64,000 nt of DNA, taken from the NCBI GenBank assembly GCA_046262315.1, contig JBHEMZ010000084.1, forward strand, positions 12,720-76,719, in the 5' to 3' direction. The DNA comes from JACVRM01 sp046262315 (GTDB lineage Bacteria; Actinomycetota; Thermoleophilia; Gaiellales; Gaiellaceae). A program made the translations under genes and the position numbers. The notes under the pieces were generated by a model, which saw nothing but the letters and a program-made list of their open reading frames with translations, searched no databases and was not told the DNA's origin. This document shows, piece by piece, positions 1 through 7,607 of the stretch. The stretch's first letter is position 1. Every line of letters starts with the position of its first letter.

Positions 1-1
1 C

Positions 2-991
2 CAGGCGTTCCTCGGCCTCGAGCACCTCCGCGAGCCGGCCCGCTTCGGCCCCTGGCTGTACGGCATCGCGGCGAACCTCGCTCGCATGCGCCTGCGCCGG
101 CGGGTGCTCTACGACGTAGCGCTGCTGCGCGTGGACGGCGCGGGGCGCGACGCGCGCCCGGAGCAGGCGGCGGAGGAGGCCGAAGCAGCCGCACTGGTAC
201 GTGACGCGCTCGACGAGCTCGCGCCGGCCCAACGTCAGGCCGTCCTGCTGCACGACGTGGCCGGCTACAGCGCGGGTGAGATCGCTGTCGGCGTGGGCAG
301 CTCGTCCGGGGCGGTCCGCGTCCGTCTCCACCGAGCACGACGCGAGCTGCGGCGACGGCTCGCGCCCCTGAACCCTGCAACGGAGAAGGAGACAACCATG
401 GTGGAGGTAGAGCTTCGCGACGTCGTCGTGCGGCTGGAGGACGGCGACGGCGGTCCAAAGCTGGTTGAGGAGAATCGGATCGTCCTGCTCCAGGAATGCG
501 GCGGCCCGCGCGTGCTGCCGATCTGGGTGGGTGCGCCGGAGGGCGACGCGCTCGCGCTCCATCTGGGCAGCGAGCCCGTGCCGCGGCCGCTCACCGCGGA
601 TCTCATGGCCCGGCTCCTCGAGGCCACCGGCGCGCGCGTCGAGCGCGTCGTCGTCAGCAGCCTGCGCGAGAACACGTTCTACGGCGTCGTCCACGTGGTG
701 GCGGCGGACGGAGCCGCCCAGGAGCTCGACTCGCGTCCGAGCGACGCGATCAACCTCGCGGTGCGCGTCGGGGCGCCCATGCTCGTGGACGACGCCGTCT
801 TCAGCGAGACCGCCCTGCCGTCGGCCGACTTCGCCGACCTCGACCGCGAGCTCGCGCTCAAAGCCGAGCAGCAGGGGCTCGAGTCGGTGAAAGGAACGTG
901 GACGTCGCTGTCGCCGGAGCTCGTCCGGACCGTCGGCTCGTACCGACCCTGGCAGGGGCGGAGCTCAGCTGGCAGCGAAGGGGCGGAGTGA
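2..991 (+). CDS. Sigma-70-like factor fused to a bifunctional nuclease (DUF151) domain, 5'-partial
   Basis: The frame is open from the first bases of the window, so the start is upstream. The first ~30 residues (FGPWLYGIAANLARMRLRRR) look like the end of sigma region 2; residues to about 125 are a region 4 helix-turn-helix (LAPAQRQAVLLHDVAGYS, then GAVRVRLHRARRELRRRL). Without a stop, the frame enters a BFN/DUF151 domain (LPIWVGAPEGDALAL, DSRPSDAINLAVR, which is the family signature). ECF sigma proteins normally end just after region 4, so this is a fusion. An internal ATG at 398 with a strong Shine-Dalgarno could also yield the nuclease domain alone. The nuclease activity is known for few members of the family and is inferred here. 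Confidence 0.85.
   Translation, partial: QAFLGLEHLREPARFGPWLYGIAANLARMRLRRRVLYDVALLRVDGAGRDARPEQAAEEAEAAALVRDALDELAPAQRQAVLLHDVAGYSAGEIAVGVGSSSGAVRVRLHRARRELRRRLAPLNPATEKETTMVEVELRDVVVRLEDGDGGPKLVEENRIVLLQECGGPRVLPIWVGAPEGDALALHLGSEPVPRPLTADLMARLLEATGARVERVVVSSLRENTFYGVVHVVAADGAAQELDSRPSDAINLAVRVGAPMLVDDAVFSETALPSADFADLDRELALKAEQQGLESVKGTWTSLSPELVRTVGSYRPWQGRSSAGSEGAE
382..400 (+). promoter_or_regulatory. Strong internal Shine-Dalgarno and in-frame ATG
   Basis: GGAGAAGGAG at 382-391 is followed six bases later by ATG at 398, in frame with the surrounding gene and exactly at the start of the DUF151 domain (MVEVELRDVVVRL). It suggests a second, shorter product, or that the two domains were once separate genes whose intervening stop was lost. 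Confidence 0.6.
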
Positions 992-1162
992 CCCGGCCTC
1001 CGAGGGACTTTCCGCAAGCGCGAAGGGCCAGGGCCGATACCCGAGGGCGAACACGTGTCGCCGTGCGCTCCGATCCATCCAGGTCTAGCTGCCCGTCAAC
1101 CGCCCCATCACGTTCAAGGAGCGACCGGTCTTCCGAGGCCGGCCGCTCGATTTCTCACGGGG

Positions 1163-1168
1163 TAGACT
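1163..1168 (+). promoter_or_regulatory. -10 box TAGACT, leaderless start of FmdB-like gene
   Basis: TAGACT ends 8 bases before the ATG at 1176, the spacing expected if transcription begins at or next to the start codon. No convincing -35 box is visible. Confidence 0.55.
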
Positions 1169-1175
1169 CGCCGCG

Positions 1176-1396
1176 ATGCCGGTCTACGAGTACGCCTGCA
1201 TGGAGTGCGAGTCGCACTTCGAGGAGCTTCTTCGCATGGACGGCCCCGATCCGGCCTGCCCGGAGTGCGGCGCGGCCGACGTGCTGCGCCAGCTGTCGGT
1301 GTTCGCCGCCCACTCCGCGCCCGCGAGTCCGGCTTCGCGCCGCAGTCACACCGCTCGGGCGGCTGCTGCGGCGGCTCCTGTGGCTCCTGCGGCTAG
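1176..1396 (+). pseudogene. FmdB-family zinc ribbon protein, apparent frameshift
   Basis: The N-terminus MPVYEYACMECESHFEELL plus CPECGA is a canonical FmdB/CxxC regulatory-type zinc ribbon (two CxxC knuckles within 35 residues), followed by the usual LSVFAAHS. In this frame the usual Gly/Cys-rich tail is missing. It appears instead in the neighbouring frame as GGCCGGSCGSCG followed by TAG at 1394-1396. The coding frame therefore switches somewhere around 1305-1335. Read straight, the first frame runs on into the uracil-DNA glycosylase and gives a false fusion of 302 residues. The frameshift may be real or an assembly error in the GC-rich linker. Confidence 0.75.
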
Positions 1397-1413
1397 CCGT
1401 CCGCGCCGCGCCG

Positions 1414-1419
1414 TAGACT
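1414..1419 (+). promoter_or_regulatory. -10 box TAGACT for the uracil-DNA glycosylase gene
   Basis: TAGACT ends 9 bases before the GTG at 1428. It lies after the FmdB stop at 1396, which supports a separate transcription and translation start for the glycosylase. Confidence 0.5.
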
Positions 1420-1427
1420 CGCGATTC

Positions 1428-2084
1428 GTGGACGCCAGCCGCCGTGCGCTCGATCTGCGGGCCTACGCCGAGGTCGCCGCCGGTTGCACGCGCTGCCGAC
1501 TGGCCCAGGGGCGCACGCAGGTCGTATTCGGCGTCGGCAACCCGAACGCCGACCTGATGTTCGTGGGCGAGGCGCCCGGCTTCCACGAGGACAAGCAGGG
1601 CTTCCCATTCGTCGGCCAGGCGGGCAAGCTCCTCGACCGGTTGCTCGCGGGCATCGAGTTGTCTCGCGCGGACGTGTACGTGGCGAACGTGATCAAGTGC
1701 AGGCCACCCGGGAACCGCGACCCGGCTCCCGACGAGATCGAGTCGTGCGAGCCCCACCTCTTCCGCCAGCTCGAGCTGGTTCAGCCCACGGTCGTCGCCT
1801 CGCTCGGCAACTTCGCGACGAAGCTCCTGTCCGGCAAGCAGATCGGCATCACGCGCGTGCACGGGCAGGAGCAGGAGGTGACGATCGGCGGGCGCGACGT
1901 CCGCCTGTACCCGCTCTACCACCCCGCTGCGGCGCTTTACACGCCGGCCATGCTGCGCGTGCTGGAGGAGGACTTCGCGCGGCTCCCGGCGCTCCTCGGT
2001 GCGGCACCGACAGAGGCCGAGCCAGCTCCTGAGCCGGCCGCGCTGCTGTCGCCCGAACCCGTCGTCCAGCTTGGGCTTTTCTAG
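1428..2084 (+). CDS. Uracil-DNA glycosylase, family 4 (Fe-S)
   Basis: Excises uracil from DNA at the first step of base excision repair. From the GTG at 1428 the protein is 218 residues, normal for type 4 enzymes. It has the motif GEAPGFHEDKQGFPFVGQAG, then NVIKCRPPGNRDP, and YHPAA near the end. Four cysteines (CTRC, IKC, ESC) match the 4Fe-4S ligands of this family. The start is chosen because of the upstream TAGACT box and because the residues before it (AAPVAPAASRPRR) look like translated linker and frameshifted FmdB tail. An alternative reading from 1176 would make a zinc-ribbon fusion. Confidence 0.88.
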   Translation: MDASRRALDLRAYAEVAAGCTRCRLAQGRTQVVFGVGNPNADLMFVGEAPGFHEDKQGFPFVGQAGKLLDRLLAGIELSRADVYVANVIKCRPPGNRDPAPDEIESCEPHLFRQLELVQPTVVASLGNFATKLLSGKQIGITRVHGQEQEVTIGGRDVRLYPLYHPAAALYTPAMLRVLEEDFARLPALLGAAPTEAEPAPEPAALLSPEPVVQLGLF

Positions 2085-2189
2085 CGGGTTCCTCGCGGAA
2101 CTGTCCGCGGAGGCGCCCTGTCGTGCGAACCAGGACCGCGGAGGCGCAGCGGGATGGCACCCCCGAACGAGCATCGGGCCTTCGCGTGT

Positions 2190-2208
2190 TAGTAACACAC
2201 TGTTACTA
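2190..2208. promoter_or_regulatory. Perfect AT-rich palindrome, operator or terminator
   Basis: TAGTAACA, loop CAC, TGTTACTA: a perfect 8-base inverted repeat in an otherwise GC-rich gap, about 225 bases before tsaE. No T-run follows. It looks like a repressor operator (a TetR-like dyad is one option), but no cognate regulator is adjacent. Confidence 0.4.
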
Positions 2209-2421
2209 GCCTCGTGAGCCGCGCTGGACGCCGGGTGTCGCGACTACACGCGGTAGGCCGCCCCACGGGACAATCCCGCCGCGGCAGTCTCTCCACTCAT
2301 CGGCCGGGTGGGCTTTGCGCGCCCAGCCGCACGCCGCATGGGTCGCGTCTGACCAACGAAGACCCGCAGCAAGTAGTCGGGCGACGCACAGCGCGCCGGA
2401 CCCTCGGCGGGCTCCTGCGGC

Positions 2422-2427
2422 TAGCGT
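2422..2427 (+). promoter_or_regulatory. -10 box TAGCGT for tsaE
   Basis: TAGCGT ends 7 bases before the GTG start at 2434. This probably serves the whole tsaE-tsaB-rimI-tsaD group. Confidence 0.5.
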
Positions 2428-2433
2428 CCCGCC

Positions 2434-2865
2434 GTGGAGATCGGGTCGTCGTCGCCGGAGGAGACGGGGGCGATCGCCGGCCGGCTCGCGCGGGAGCTCT
2501 CGACCGGCGATCTCGTGACCGTCTCCGGTGAGCTGGGCTCGGGCAAGACGACCTTCGTCCGCGGCGCCTGTCGGGCCCTCGGCGTCACCCAGCCGATCAC
2601 GAGCCCCACTTTCACGATCGGCCACCGCTACGAGGGCACAATCTTGGTCGCGCACCTGGACCTCTACCGCTTCCAGGGCGTCTCGCCGGCCGAGTGGGGT
2701 GACCTGGAGCCCTACTTCGATGACACGATCTGCTTCGTCGAGTGGCCGGAGGCGGCCGCCGGGGTCCTGCCTCCCGTCCGCGGCGCTGTCGTCCTCCGCC
2801 ACGTAGACGCCACGCGCAGAGTCCTTACGCTCGAAGGCGACCCGGCGCTGCTACAAGCTTTCTGA
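2434..2865 (+). CDS. tsaE: tRNA t6A biosynthesis ATPase TsaE
   Basis: P-loop ATPase that drives turnover of the TsaB-TsaD complex making N6-threonylcarbamoyladenosine at tRNA A37. 143 residues, normal size. Walker A GELGSGKTT is at 32-40, the family motif SPTF at 57-60, HLDLYR at 74-79 and EWPE at 103-106. It starts with GTG just after a TAGCGT box. It is separated by only 2 bases from tsaB, so the two are co-transcribed and probably translationally coupled. Confidence 0.95.
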   Translation: MEIGSSSPEETGAIAGRLARELSTGDLVTVSGELGSGKTTFVRGACRALGVTQPITSPTFTIGHRYEGTILVAHLDLYRFQGVSPAEWGDLEPYFDDTICFVEWPEAAAGVLPPVRGAVVLRHVDATRRVLTLEGDPALLQAF

Positions 2866-2867
2866 AA

Positions 2868-3464
2868 ATGCTGGTGCTGGCGTTCGACACCGCCACGAGC
2901 GTGGTCACGACGGCGCTCGTCGACAGCGGGCGCGTGCTCGGCGAGCGCGTCTCGCGGCCCGTCTCCGTGCTGGAGGACGCCAACGCGCTGCTCGAGGAGG
3001 CGGGCCGCAACCCAAGCGACCTCGGTGGCGTGGCAGTCGGCATCGGGCCGGGGAGCTTCACCGGAGTCCGGATGGGAGTCGCGACCGCGCGAGCGCTCGC
3101 GTTCGCCCTCGACATCCCGGTTGCGGGCGTGTCCACGCTGCGCGTGCTCGCGGCGGGCTCGCCCGGCGCCGTGCCGGTCATCGACGCGAAGCGCCGCGAG
3201 ATCTTCGCGGAGCTCGACGGCGAGCCGCGGGTGCTCGCTCCCCAGGACCTCAGGCTCGTGCCCGGCACGATCTGCGTCGGCGACGGTGCCCTCCGCTACC
3301 GGGCCGTGCTCGAGAGTGCCGGCGCGGACATCCCGCCGGACGGCAGCGAGCTGCACGTCCCGCGCGCCTGCTTCCATGCGCTGCTGGCACGCGAGTTCGG
3401 CCTTGCCGAGAACGTCGAGCCGCTGTACCTCCGCATTCCCGACGCAGAGCGGGCTTTCCCATGA
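2868..3464 (+). CDS. tsaB: tRNA threonylcarbamoyladenosine protein TsaB
   Basis: Inactive ASKHA-fold partner of TsaD in t6A synthesis. 198 residues. The N-terminus MLVLAFDTATS and the motif GIGPGSFTGVRMG (about 58-70) are diagnostic. The start at ATG 2868 is chosen because it gives the standard N-terminus right after the tsaE stop. The stop overlaps the rimI start (ATGA). Confidence 0.94.
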   Translation: MLVLAFDTATSVVTTALVDSGRVLGERVSRPVSVLEDANALLEEAGRNPSDLGGVAVGIGPGSFTGVRMGVATARALAFALDIPVAGVSTLRVLAAGSPGAVPVIDAKRREIFAELDGEPRVLAPQDLRLVPGTICVGDGALRYRAVLESAGADIPPDGSELHVPRACFHALLAREFGLAENVEPLYLRIPDAERAFP

Positions 3465-3949
3465 TCGAGATCCGCGCCCTCCGCGCGGCCGACCTCGGCG
3501 CCGTCGAGCGCATCGAGCGCCGCTCGTACCCGACCCCGTGGTCGCGGTCGATGTTCGCGACCGAGCTGGCGAAGCCCTCGTCCATCTGCCTCGGCGCGTT
3601 CGACCCCGAAACCGGGGCGCTGCTCGGCTATCTGATCATTTCGCGCTACGTCGACGCCTGGCACGTGATGAACGTCGCTGTTGACGACGAGCAGCGCGGC
3701 CGGGGGATCGCGACGCGTCTCTTCGACCGGCTCTGGGATCTCACCGCCGGCGACGGCGACCGCGGCTACACGCTCGAGGTACGCGTCTCGAACGAAAGCG
3801 CGATCCGGCTGTACGAGCGTCTCGGCTTCCGCTCGCGCGGGGTCCGGCGCGCTTACTACACGGACAACCGCGAGGACGCGCTGATCATGTGGAAGGGATC
3901 GCAGCCTTCGCAAGCGCTTGCGAAGGCTGGAAGCGCCGAGGGCTCGTGA
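3461..3949 (+). CDS. rimI: Ribosomal-protein-S18-alanine N-acetyltransferase RimI
   Basis: GNAT acetyltransferase of 162 residues. The acetyl-CoA-binding motif RGRGIATRL lies after VDDEQ at about 75-90, and YERLGFRSRGVRRAYY is the usual C-terminal signature. It commonly sits between tsaB and tsaD, as here. The last ~20 residues (after MWKG) are unusual for the family and are encoded by a perfect 28-base palindrome, so the original C-terminus may have been altered by it. Confidence 0.92.
   Translation: MIEIRALRAADLGAVERIERRSYPTPWSRSMFATELAKPSSICLGAFDPETGALLGYLIISRYVDAWHVMNVAVDDEQRGRGIATRLFDRLWDLTAGDGDRGYTLEVRVSNESAIRLYERLGFRSRGVRRAYYTDNREDALIMWKGSQPSQALAKAGSAEGS
3902..3929. repeat. Perfect 28-bp palindrome inside the 3' end of rimI
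   Basis: CAGCCTTCGCAAGC followed directly by its reverse complement GCTTGCGAAGGCTG. It encodes the odd tail SQPSQALAKAGS of RimI. It could be an intrinsic hairpin that reduces read-through into tsaD or a palindromic element inserted in frame. Confidence 0.7.
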
Positions 3950-4017
3950 CAGCCGGCGAGACGCGTGAGCCCGGCGCTGGGGGACTCTCGCCTGACCTTC
4001 TCGCGAAGCGAGCAGGC

Positions 4018-4983
4018 GTGATCCTCGGGCTCGAGACCTCCTGCGACGAGACAGCTGCCGCGCTCGTCACCCCAGAAGGTGTGATCCGCGCGAACGTCGT
4101 CTCGTCTCAGGCTGACCTGCACGCCCGCTACGGCGGAGTGGTACCGGAGATCGCGTCCCGCCGGCACCTGGAGCTCATCGTGCCGGTCGTCCGCGAGGCG
4201 CTTCGCGAGGCCGGGGCGACGCTGGACGACGTGCGGACGGTTGCGGTCACGAGCGGGCCAGGACTGATCGGGGCGCTCCTCGTCGGGCTTTCGGCCGCGA
4301 AAGCGCTCGCCTGGGCGCGCGGACTGCCGCTCGTCCCGGTCGACCACCTGCACGGGCACGTCGCGGCGCTCTACCTCGCGCCCGACCCGGTCGAGCCGCC
4401 GTTCCTCTGCCTGCTCGCGAGCGGTGGCCACACACTGCTGCTCGACGTCCAGGACCGCTCGGGCTACCGCGTGGTCGGGACGACGCTCGACGATGCCGCC
4501 GGCGAGGCCTTCGACAAGGGAGCGCGCCTGCTCGGGCTCGGCTATCCGGGCGGGCCGGAGATCGACCGCCTCGCGCGCGCGGGAGACCCGGAAACGTTCG
4601 CCTTCCCCGTAGCGCGCGTGCCCGGGCTCGACTTTTCGTTCTCGGGTCTCAAGACGGCTCTGCTCTACGCGGTGCGCGACCTCGCGCCCGGGGAGCTCGA
4701 TCGGCGCCGGGCCGACCTGGCGGCGAGCTACCAGCGGGCGATCGTGCGCGCCCTCGTCAAGCGTGCCCGAGCCGCGGCGGCCGAGCTCGGCGCGGCGCGG
4801 ATCGCCGTCGTCGGCGGGGTGGCTGCGAACTCCGAGTTGCGCGCAGCCCTGCCGGACGCCGCCCTTGCGCCGCTCGAGCTCTGCACCGACAACGCGGCCA
4901 TGATCGCGTCGGCCTCGCGCTTCCGCGAGGCGATCCCGCCCCCGCGCTACCTTGCGGTGGATGCGCGCGCGTCCGTCGCCTGA
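4018..4983 (+). CDS. tsaD: tRNA N6-adenosine threonylcarbamoyltransferase TsaD
   Basis: Catalytic subunit of t6A synthesis, transferring the threonylcarbamoyl group to A37. From GTG 4018 the protein is 321 residues and begins VILGLETSCDETAAA, the standard N-terminus. The metal site is visible (HLHGH, and CTDNAAMIA near the C-terminus). A GTG at 3946 overlaps the rimI stop and would add 24 residues (TAGETREPGAGG...) not typical of the family, so 4018 is preferred, though the coupled GTGA makes the longer form possible. A 5-bp hairpin (CTCGC, GAA, GCGAG) precedes the chosen start. Confidence 0.93.
   Translation: MILGLETSCDETAAALVTPEGVIRANVVSSQADLHARYGGVVPEIASRRHLELIVPVVREALREAGATLDDVRTVAVTSGPGLIGALLVGLSAAKALAWARGLPLVPVDHLHGHVAALYLAPDPVEPPFLCLLASGGHTLLLDVQDRSGYRVVGTTLDDAAGEAFDKGARLLGLGYPGGPEIDRLARAGDPETFAFPVARVPGLDFSFSGLKTALLYAVRDLAPGELDRRRADLAASYQRAIVRALVKRARAAAAELGAARIAVVGGVAANSELRAALPDAALAPLELCTDNAAMIASASRFREAIPPPRYLAVDARASVA
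4948..4953 (+). promoter_or_regulatory. -10 box TACCTT within tsaD for the subtilase gene
   Basis: TACCTT ends 8 bases before ATG 4961. It lies inside the last codons of tsaD and would give a leaderless transcript. Confidence 0.4.
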
Positions 4984-7534
4984 AGGTCCGCAGCTCGCCG
5001 TCCTCGTCGTCGTCGCCGTGGCCGCGACGCTGCTCGCGGCCGGGATCGCCGCCGTCCGTCGCGACGGCGGCGACGATGGGCGCAGAGCAGGAGAGCTCCC
5101 GGCCTCGGCCTGGTACGGGCTCGTCGGTGAAGCGCCCGTCCCAATCTCGGTCGGCCAGCGCGTCGTCGTCGTGCTCGACGTGCCATCGCTCGCGCAGCGC
5201 GTCGCCCGCGCGGGCGGGAGGGCTACCGAGGCGCAGGAGCGGCGCTGGTCGGCGGCCATCTTCGCCGCCCAGCGCCAGGTGATCGCCGAGCTGGCCACGC
5301 GCGGGGTCCGCCTCCAGCCCGAGTTCGCGTACGCGCGGGTGATCGCGGGCTTCTCGGTCGCCCTCGAGGCACGCGCCGTCGCCGTGCTCGAGCGCGCGCC
5401 GGGAGTCGCCGGCGTCTATCCGGTCCGCGTCGCCTACCCGGCCGCCGTCCCTACGGCGGGACGCTCGGCGCCCCCGCTGGACATGCGGCTGACGGGTGCT
5501 ACCGGTCGCGGCGTGACGATCGCGCTGCTCGACACGGGCGTGGACCGCGCCCACCCGTTCCTCGCGGGGCGCGTGCGCGAGGGCTTCGACGTTGTTGCGC
5601 GAGACGGGTCCGCGGCCGCCGAGGCGAAGCCGGGCGACCCGCGCGACATCGAGCGTCACGGTACCCAGCTCGCCGGCATTCTCGTCGGCGCCGGAGGGCC
5701 GCAGGGGGCGGTCGGCATCGCGCCGGGAGCCCGCCTGCTGCCCGTGCGCGTCGCCGGCTGGCAGCCGGATGCTGGAGGCGGCTGGACGGTCTACGGTCGA
5801 ACCGACCAGCTGATTGCGGGCCTCGAGCGAGCCGTCGACCCGAACGCCGACGGCGACTCGCACGACGCGGCTCGCATCGCGGTCGTCGGCGTCGCCGAGC
5901 CCTATGCCGCCTTCCCAGACAGCCCGGAGGCACTCGCGGTTGCCGGCGCGCAGGCACTCGACACACTCGTCGTCGCCCCCGCGGGGAACGACGGGCCCGC
6001 CGGCCCGCGATACGGGAGCATCGCGGGACCGGGAGGGGCGACCGCGGCGCTCACCGTGGGAGCCGTCGAGGTACGCGGCAGCGGCCGCATGGCGCAGGTG
6101 GCGCTGCGCGTGGGCCTCGATTCAGTGTTCGACGGCGCCGTCCCGCTTGCGGGCGAGACCTCTCCCGACGAGCGCCTCTCACTCCCGCTTGCGCTCCCGC
6201 GCACGTCCGAGCCGCCCGGATCGCCAGAGGCCGTCGACGTCACCCAGGCAGACTTCTTCGACTCCGAAGGCTTGAGCCTCGTGGCCGGCCGCGCGGCACT
6301 CGTTCCGGCGGGTACCGCTCCTGAGCGGGCCGCCGCTGCTGCCGTGCAGGCCGGCGCGCGGGCAGTCGTCCTCTACGGGGGCCGTCTGCCCGCCGGTGCT
6401 CTGAACGTCGGCGAGGCGGCGCGCGTGCCGGTGGTCGGCGTGCCAGAGCCGGCCGGGCTCGAGCTCGTGTCCGCGCTGCTGGACGGCGCCGGCGCGCGGG
6501 TCTCGCTCGCCGCCGCCGGCAGCTCGACCGTGGGCGGAGGCGTCGCCCCGTTCTCCTCGCGAGGGCTCGCCTTCGACGGCCGGCTGAAGCCGGAAGCGGT
6601 CGCCCCAGGTGTGGCGCTGACGACGTCTGAGCCGGGCGAGAACGAGGATGCGTCCCCGCGCTTCGGCTCCCTCAGCGGAGCGAGCGCGGCCGCCGCCGTG
6701 GCAGGAGCCGCCGCCGCTTTGCTCGCGGACGCCCGCCCGGATCTCGACGCGACCGCGCTCAAGGGAGTGCTCGTGGGCTCCGCGCGACGGCTCGACGGCG
6801 AGCCGCGCACCGCGCAGGGAGCGGGCGTCCTGGATGTCGGCGCCGCGGCCGCGGCCGAGCTCGCCGCCGATCCTGCAACGCTCGCGTTCGACCGTTCGTC
6901 GCGCGGGACCTGGAAGGAGTCGCAGGCACTCACGGTGCGAAACGTCTCGACGCGCGTCGTGCGGGTGGCCGTGCGGGCGCGAGCGGACGGCACGCCGTTC
7001 GGTGTGAAGCTCTCCGTGTACCCGCAGCGGTTCCGGCTTCGGCCGAAGCATCGCGCGACGGTCTACGTCGACGCTGAGTCGCATGCCGCCGGGGGCGGAA
7101 CGCTGTCCGGCACCGTCGAGCTGCTGGTGGCCGGCCGCGTCGCGCTCACTGTTCCTTGGGCCGCAGCGCCGCGTGCTCGCGAGGCGAACCTGCTCGCGAC
7201 CGTCATCCTCGGCCAGGCACGATTCCGTCCCTCCGATCGCGCGTCGTCGGTGCTGGCGTTCACCGCCGGCCGGCTCCTCCGCGACCAAGGCCGTTACGAG
7301 GTGCAGGCGGTCGCGCGGCTCGATCTCGAGCTCAGGCGTGTCGGAGCGCGCAAGCCGCTCGGCGTGCTCGCCCGTCTCCGTCACCTGCTCCCGGGACGCT
7401 ACGCCTTCGGCCTCACCGGCCGCGGCCCCGGCGGCAAGGTGCTGCGACCCGGCCGGTACGAGCTGCGACTCACCGCCTATCCCACCGGCGAGGGGCCTCC
7501 GACCCGCCGCGTGGTGCGGTTCACAATCCTCTAG
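4961..7534 (+). CDS. Membrane-anchored or secreted subtilisin-like serine protease (S8)
   Basis: 857 residues. An uncleaved signal or anchor (LAVLVVVAVAATLLAAGIAA) is followed by an inhibitor-like region (about 60-150) and the S8 domain. The triad is visible: Asp in IALLDTGVD (~190), His in RHGTQLAGILVG (~232) and Ser in LSGASAAAAVAG (~574); the oxyanion Asn is in PAGNDGPAG. The serine motif is GASAAA rather than the usual GTSMA. A long insertion with a PA-like segment sits between His and Ser, and a beta-rich C-terminal region follows. ATG 4961 is chosen over TTG 4952 because of the TACCTT box. It overlaps tsaD by 23 bases. Confidence 0.85.
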   Translation: MRARPSPEGPQLAVLVVVAVAATLLAAGIAAVRRDGGDDGRRAGELPASAWYGLVGEAPVPISVGQRVVVVLDVPSLAQRVARAGGRATEAQERRWSAAIFAAQRQVIAELATRGVRLQPEFAYARVIAGFSVALEARAVAVLERAPGVAGVYPVRVAYPAAVPTAGRSAPPLDMRLTGATGRGVTIALLDTGVDRAHPFLAGRVREGFDVVARDGSAAAEAKPGDPRDIERHGTQLAGILVGAGGPQGAVGIAPGARLLPVRVAGWQPDAGGGWTVYGRTDQLIAGLERAVDPNADGDSHDAARIAVVGVAEPYAAFPDSPEALAVAGAQALDTLVVAPAGNDGPAGPRYGSIAGPGGATAALTVGAVEVRGSGRMAQVALRVGLDSVFDGAVPLAGETSPDERLSLPLALPRTSEPPGSPEAVDVTQADFFDSEGLSLVAGRAALVPAGTAPERAAAAAVQAGARAVVLYGGRLPAGALNVGEAARVPVVGVPEPAGLELVSALLDGAGARVSLAAAGSSTVGGGVAPFSSRGLAFDGRLKPEAVAPGVALTTSEPGENEDASPRFGSLSGASAAAAVAGAAAALLADARPDLDATALKGVLVGSARRLDGEPRTAQGAGVLDVGAAAAAELAADPATLAFDRSSRGTWKESQALTVRNVSTRVVRVAVRARADGTPFGVKLSVYPQRFRLRPKHRATVYVDAESHAAGGGTLSGTVELLVAGRVALTVPWAAAPRAREANLLATVILGQARFRPSDRASSVLAFTAGRLLRDQGRYEVQAVARLDLELRRVGARKPLGVLARLRHLLPGRYAFGLTGRGPGGKVLRPGRYELRLTAYPTGEGPPTRRVVRFTIL

Positions 7535-7565
7535 CGACGCGGAGAAAGCTGTGGAAAACGCGGTG

Positions 7566-7571
7566 TAAGAT
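7566..7571 (+). promoter_or_regulatory. Possible -10 box TAAGAT upstream of gdhA
   Basis: TAAGAT lies 36 bases before the GTG at 7608, leaving room for a leader with the visible Shine-Dalgarno AAGGAG at 7597-7602. The -35 region is not clear. Confidence 0.4.
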
Positions 7572-7607
7572 CGACGCCGCCGGTGACCTGACGAGCAAGG
7601 AGCGCCT

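Larger units (their letters stand above)
2085..2433 (+). other. Non-coding interval between UDG and tsaE
   Basis: About 350 bases without a convincing gene on either strand and without tRNA-like T-arm sequence. It holds the AT-rich palindrome at 2190-2208 and the -10 box of tsaE at its right end. Nothing else was recognised. Confidence 0.5.

Noticed and set aside
1176..2084. A genuine zinc-ribbon/uracil-DNA glycosylase fusion protein
   Set aside because: The FmdB tail and stop are present in the neighbouring frame and the glycosylase has its own start signals.
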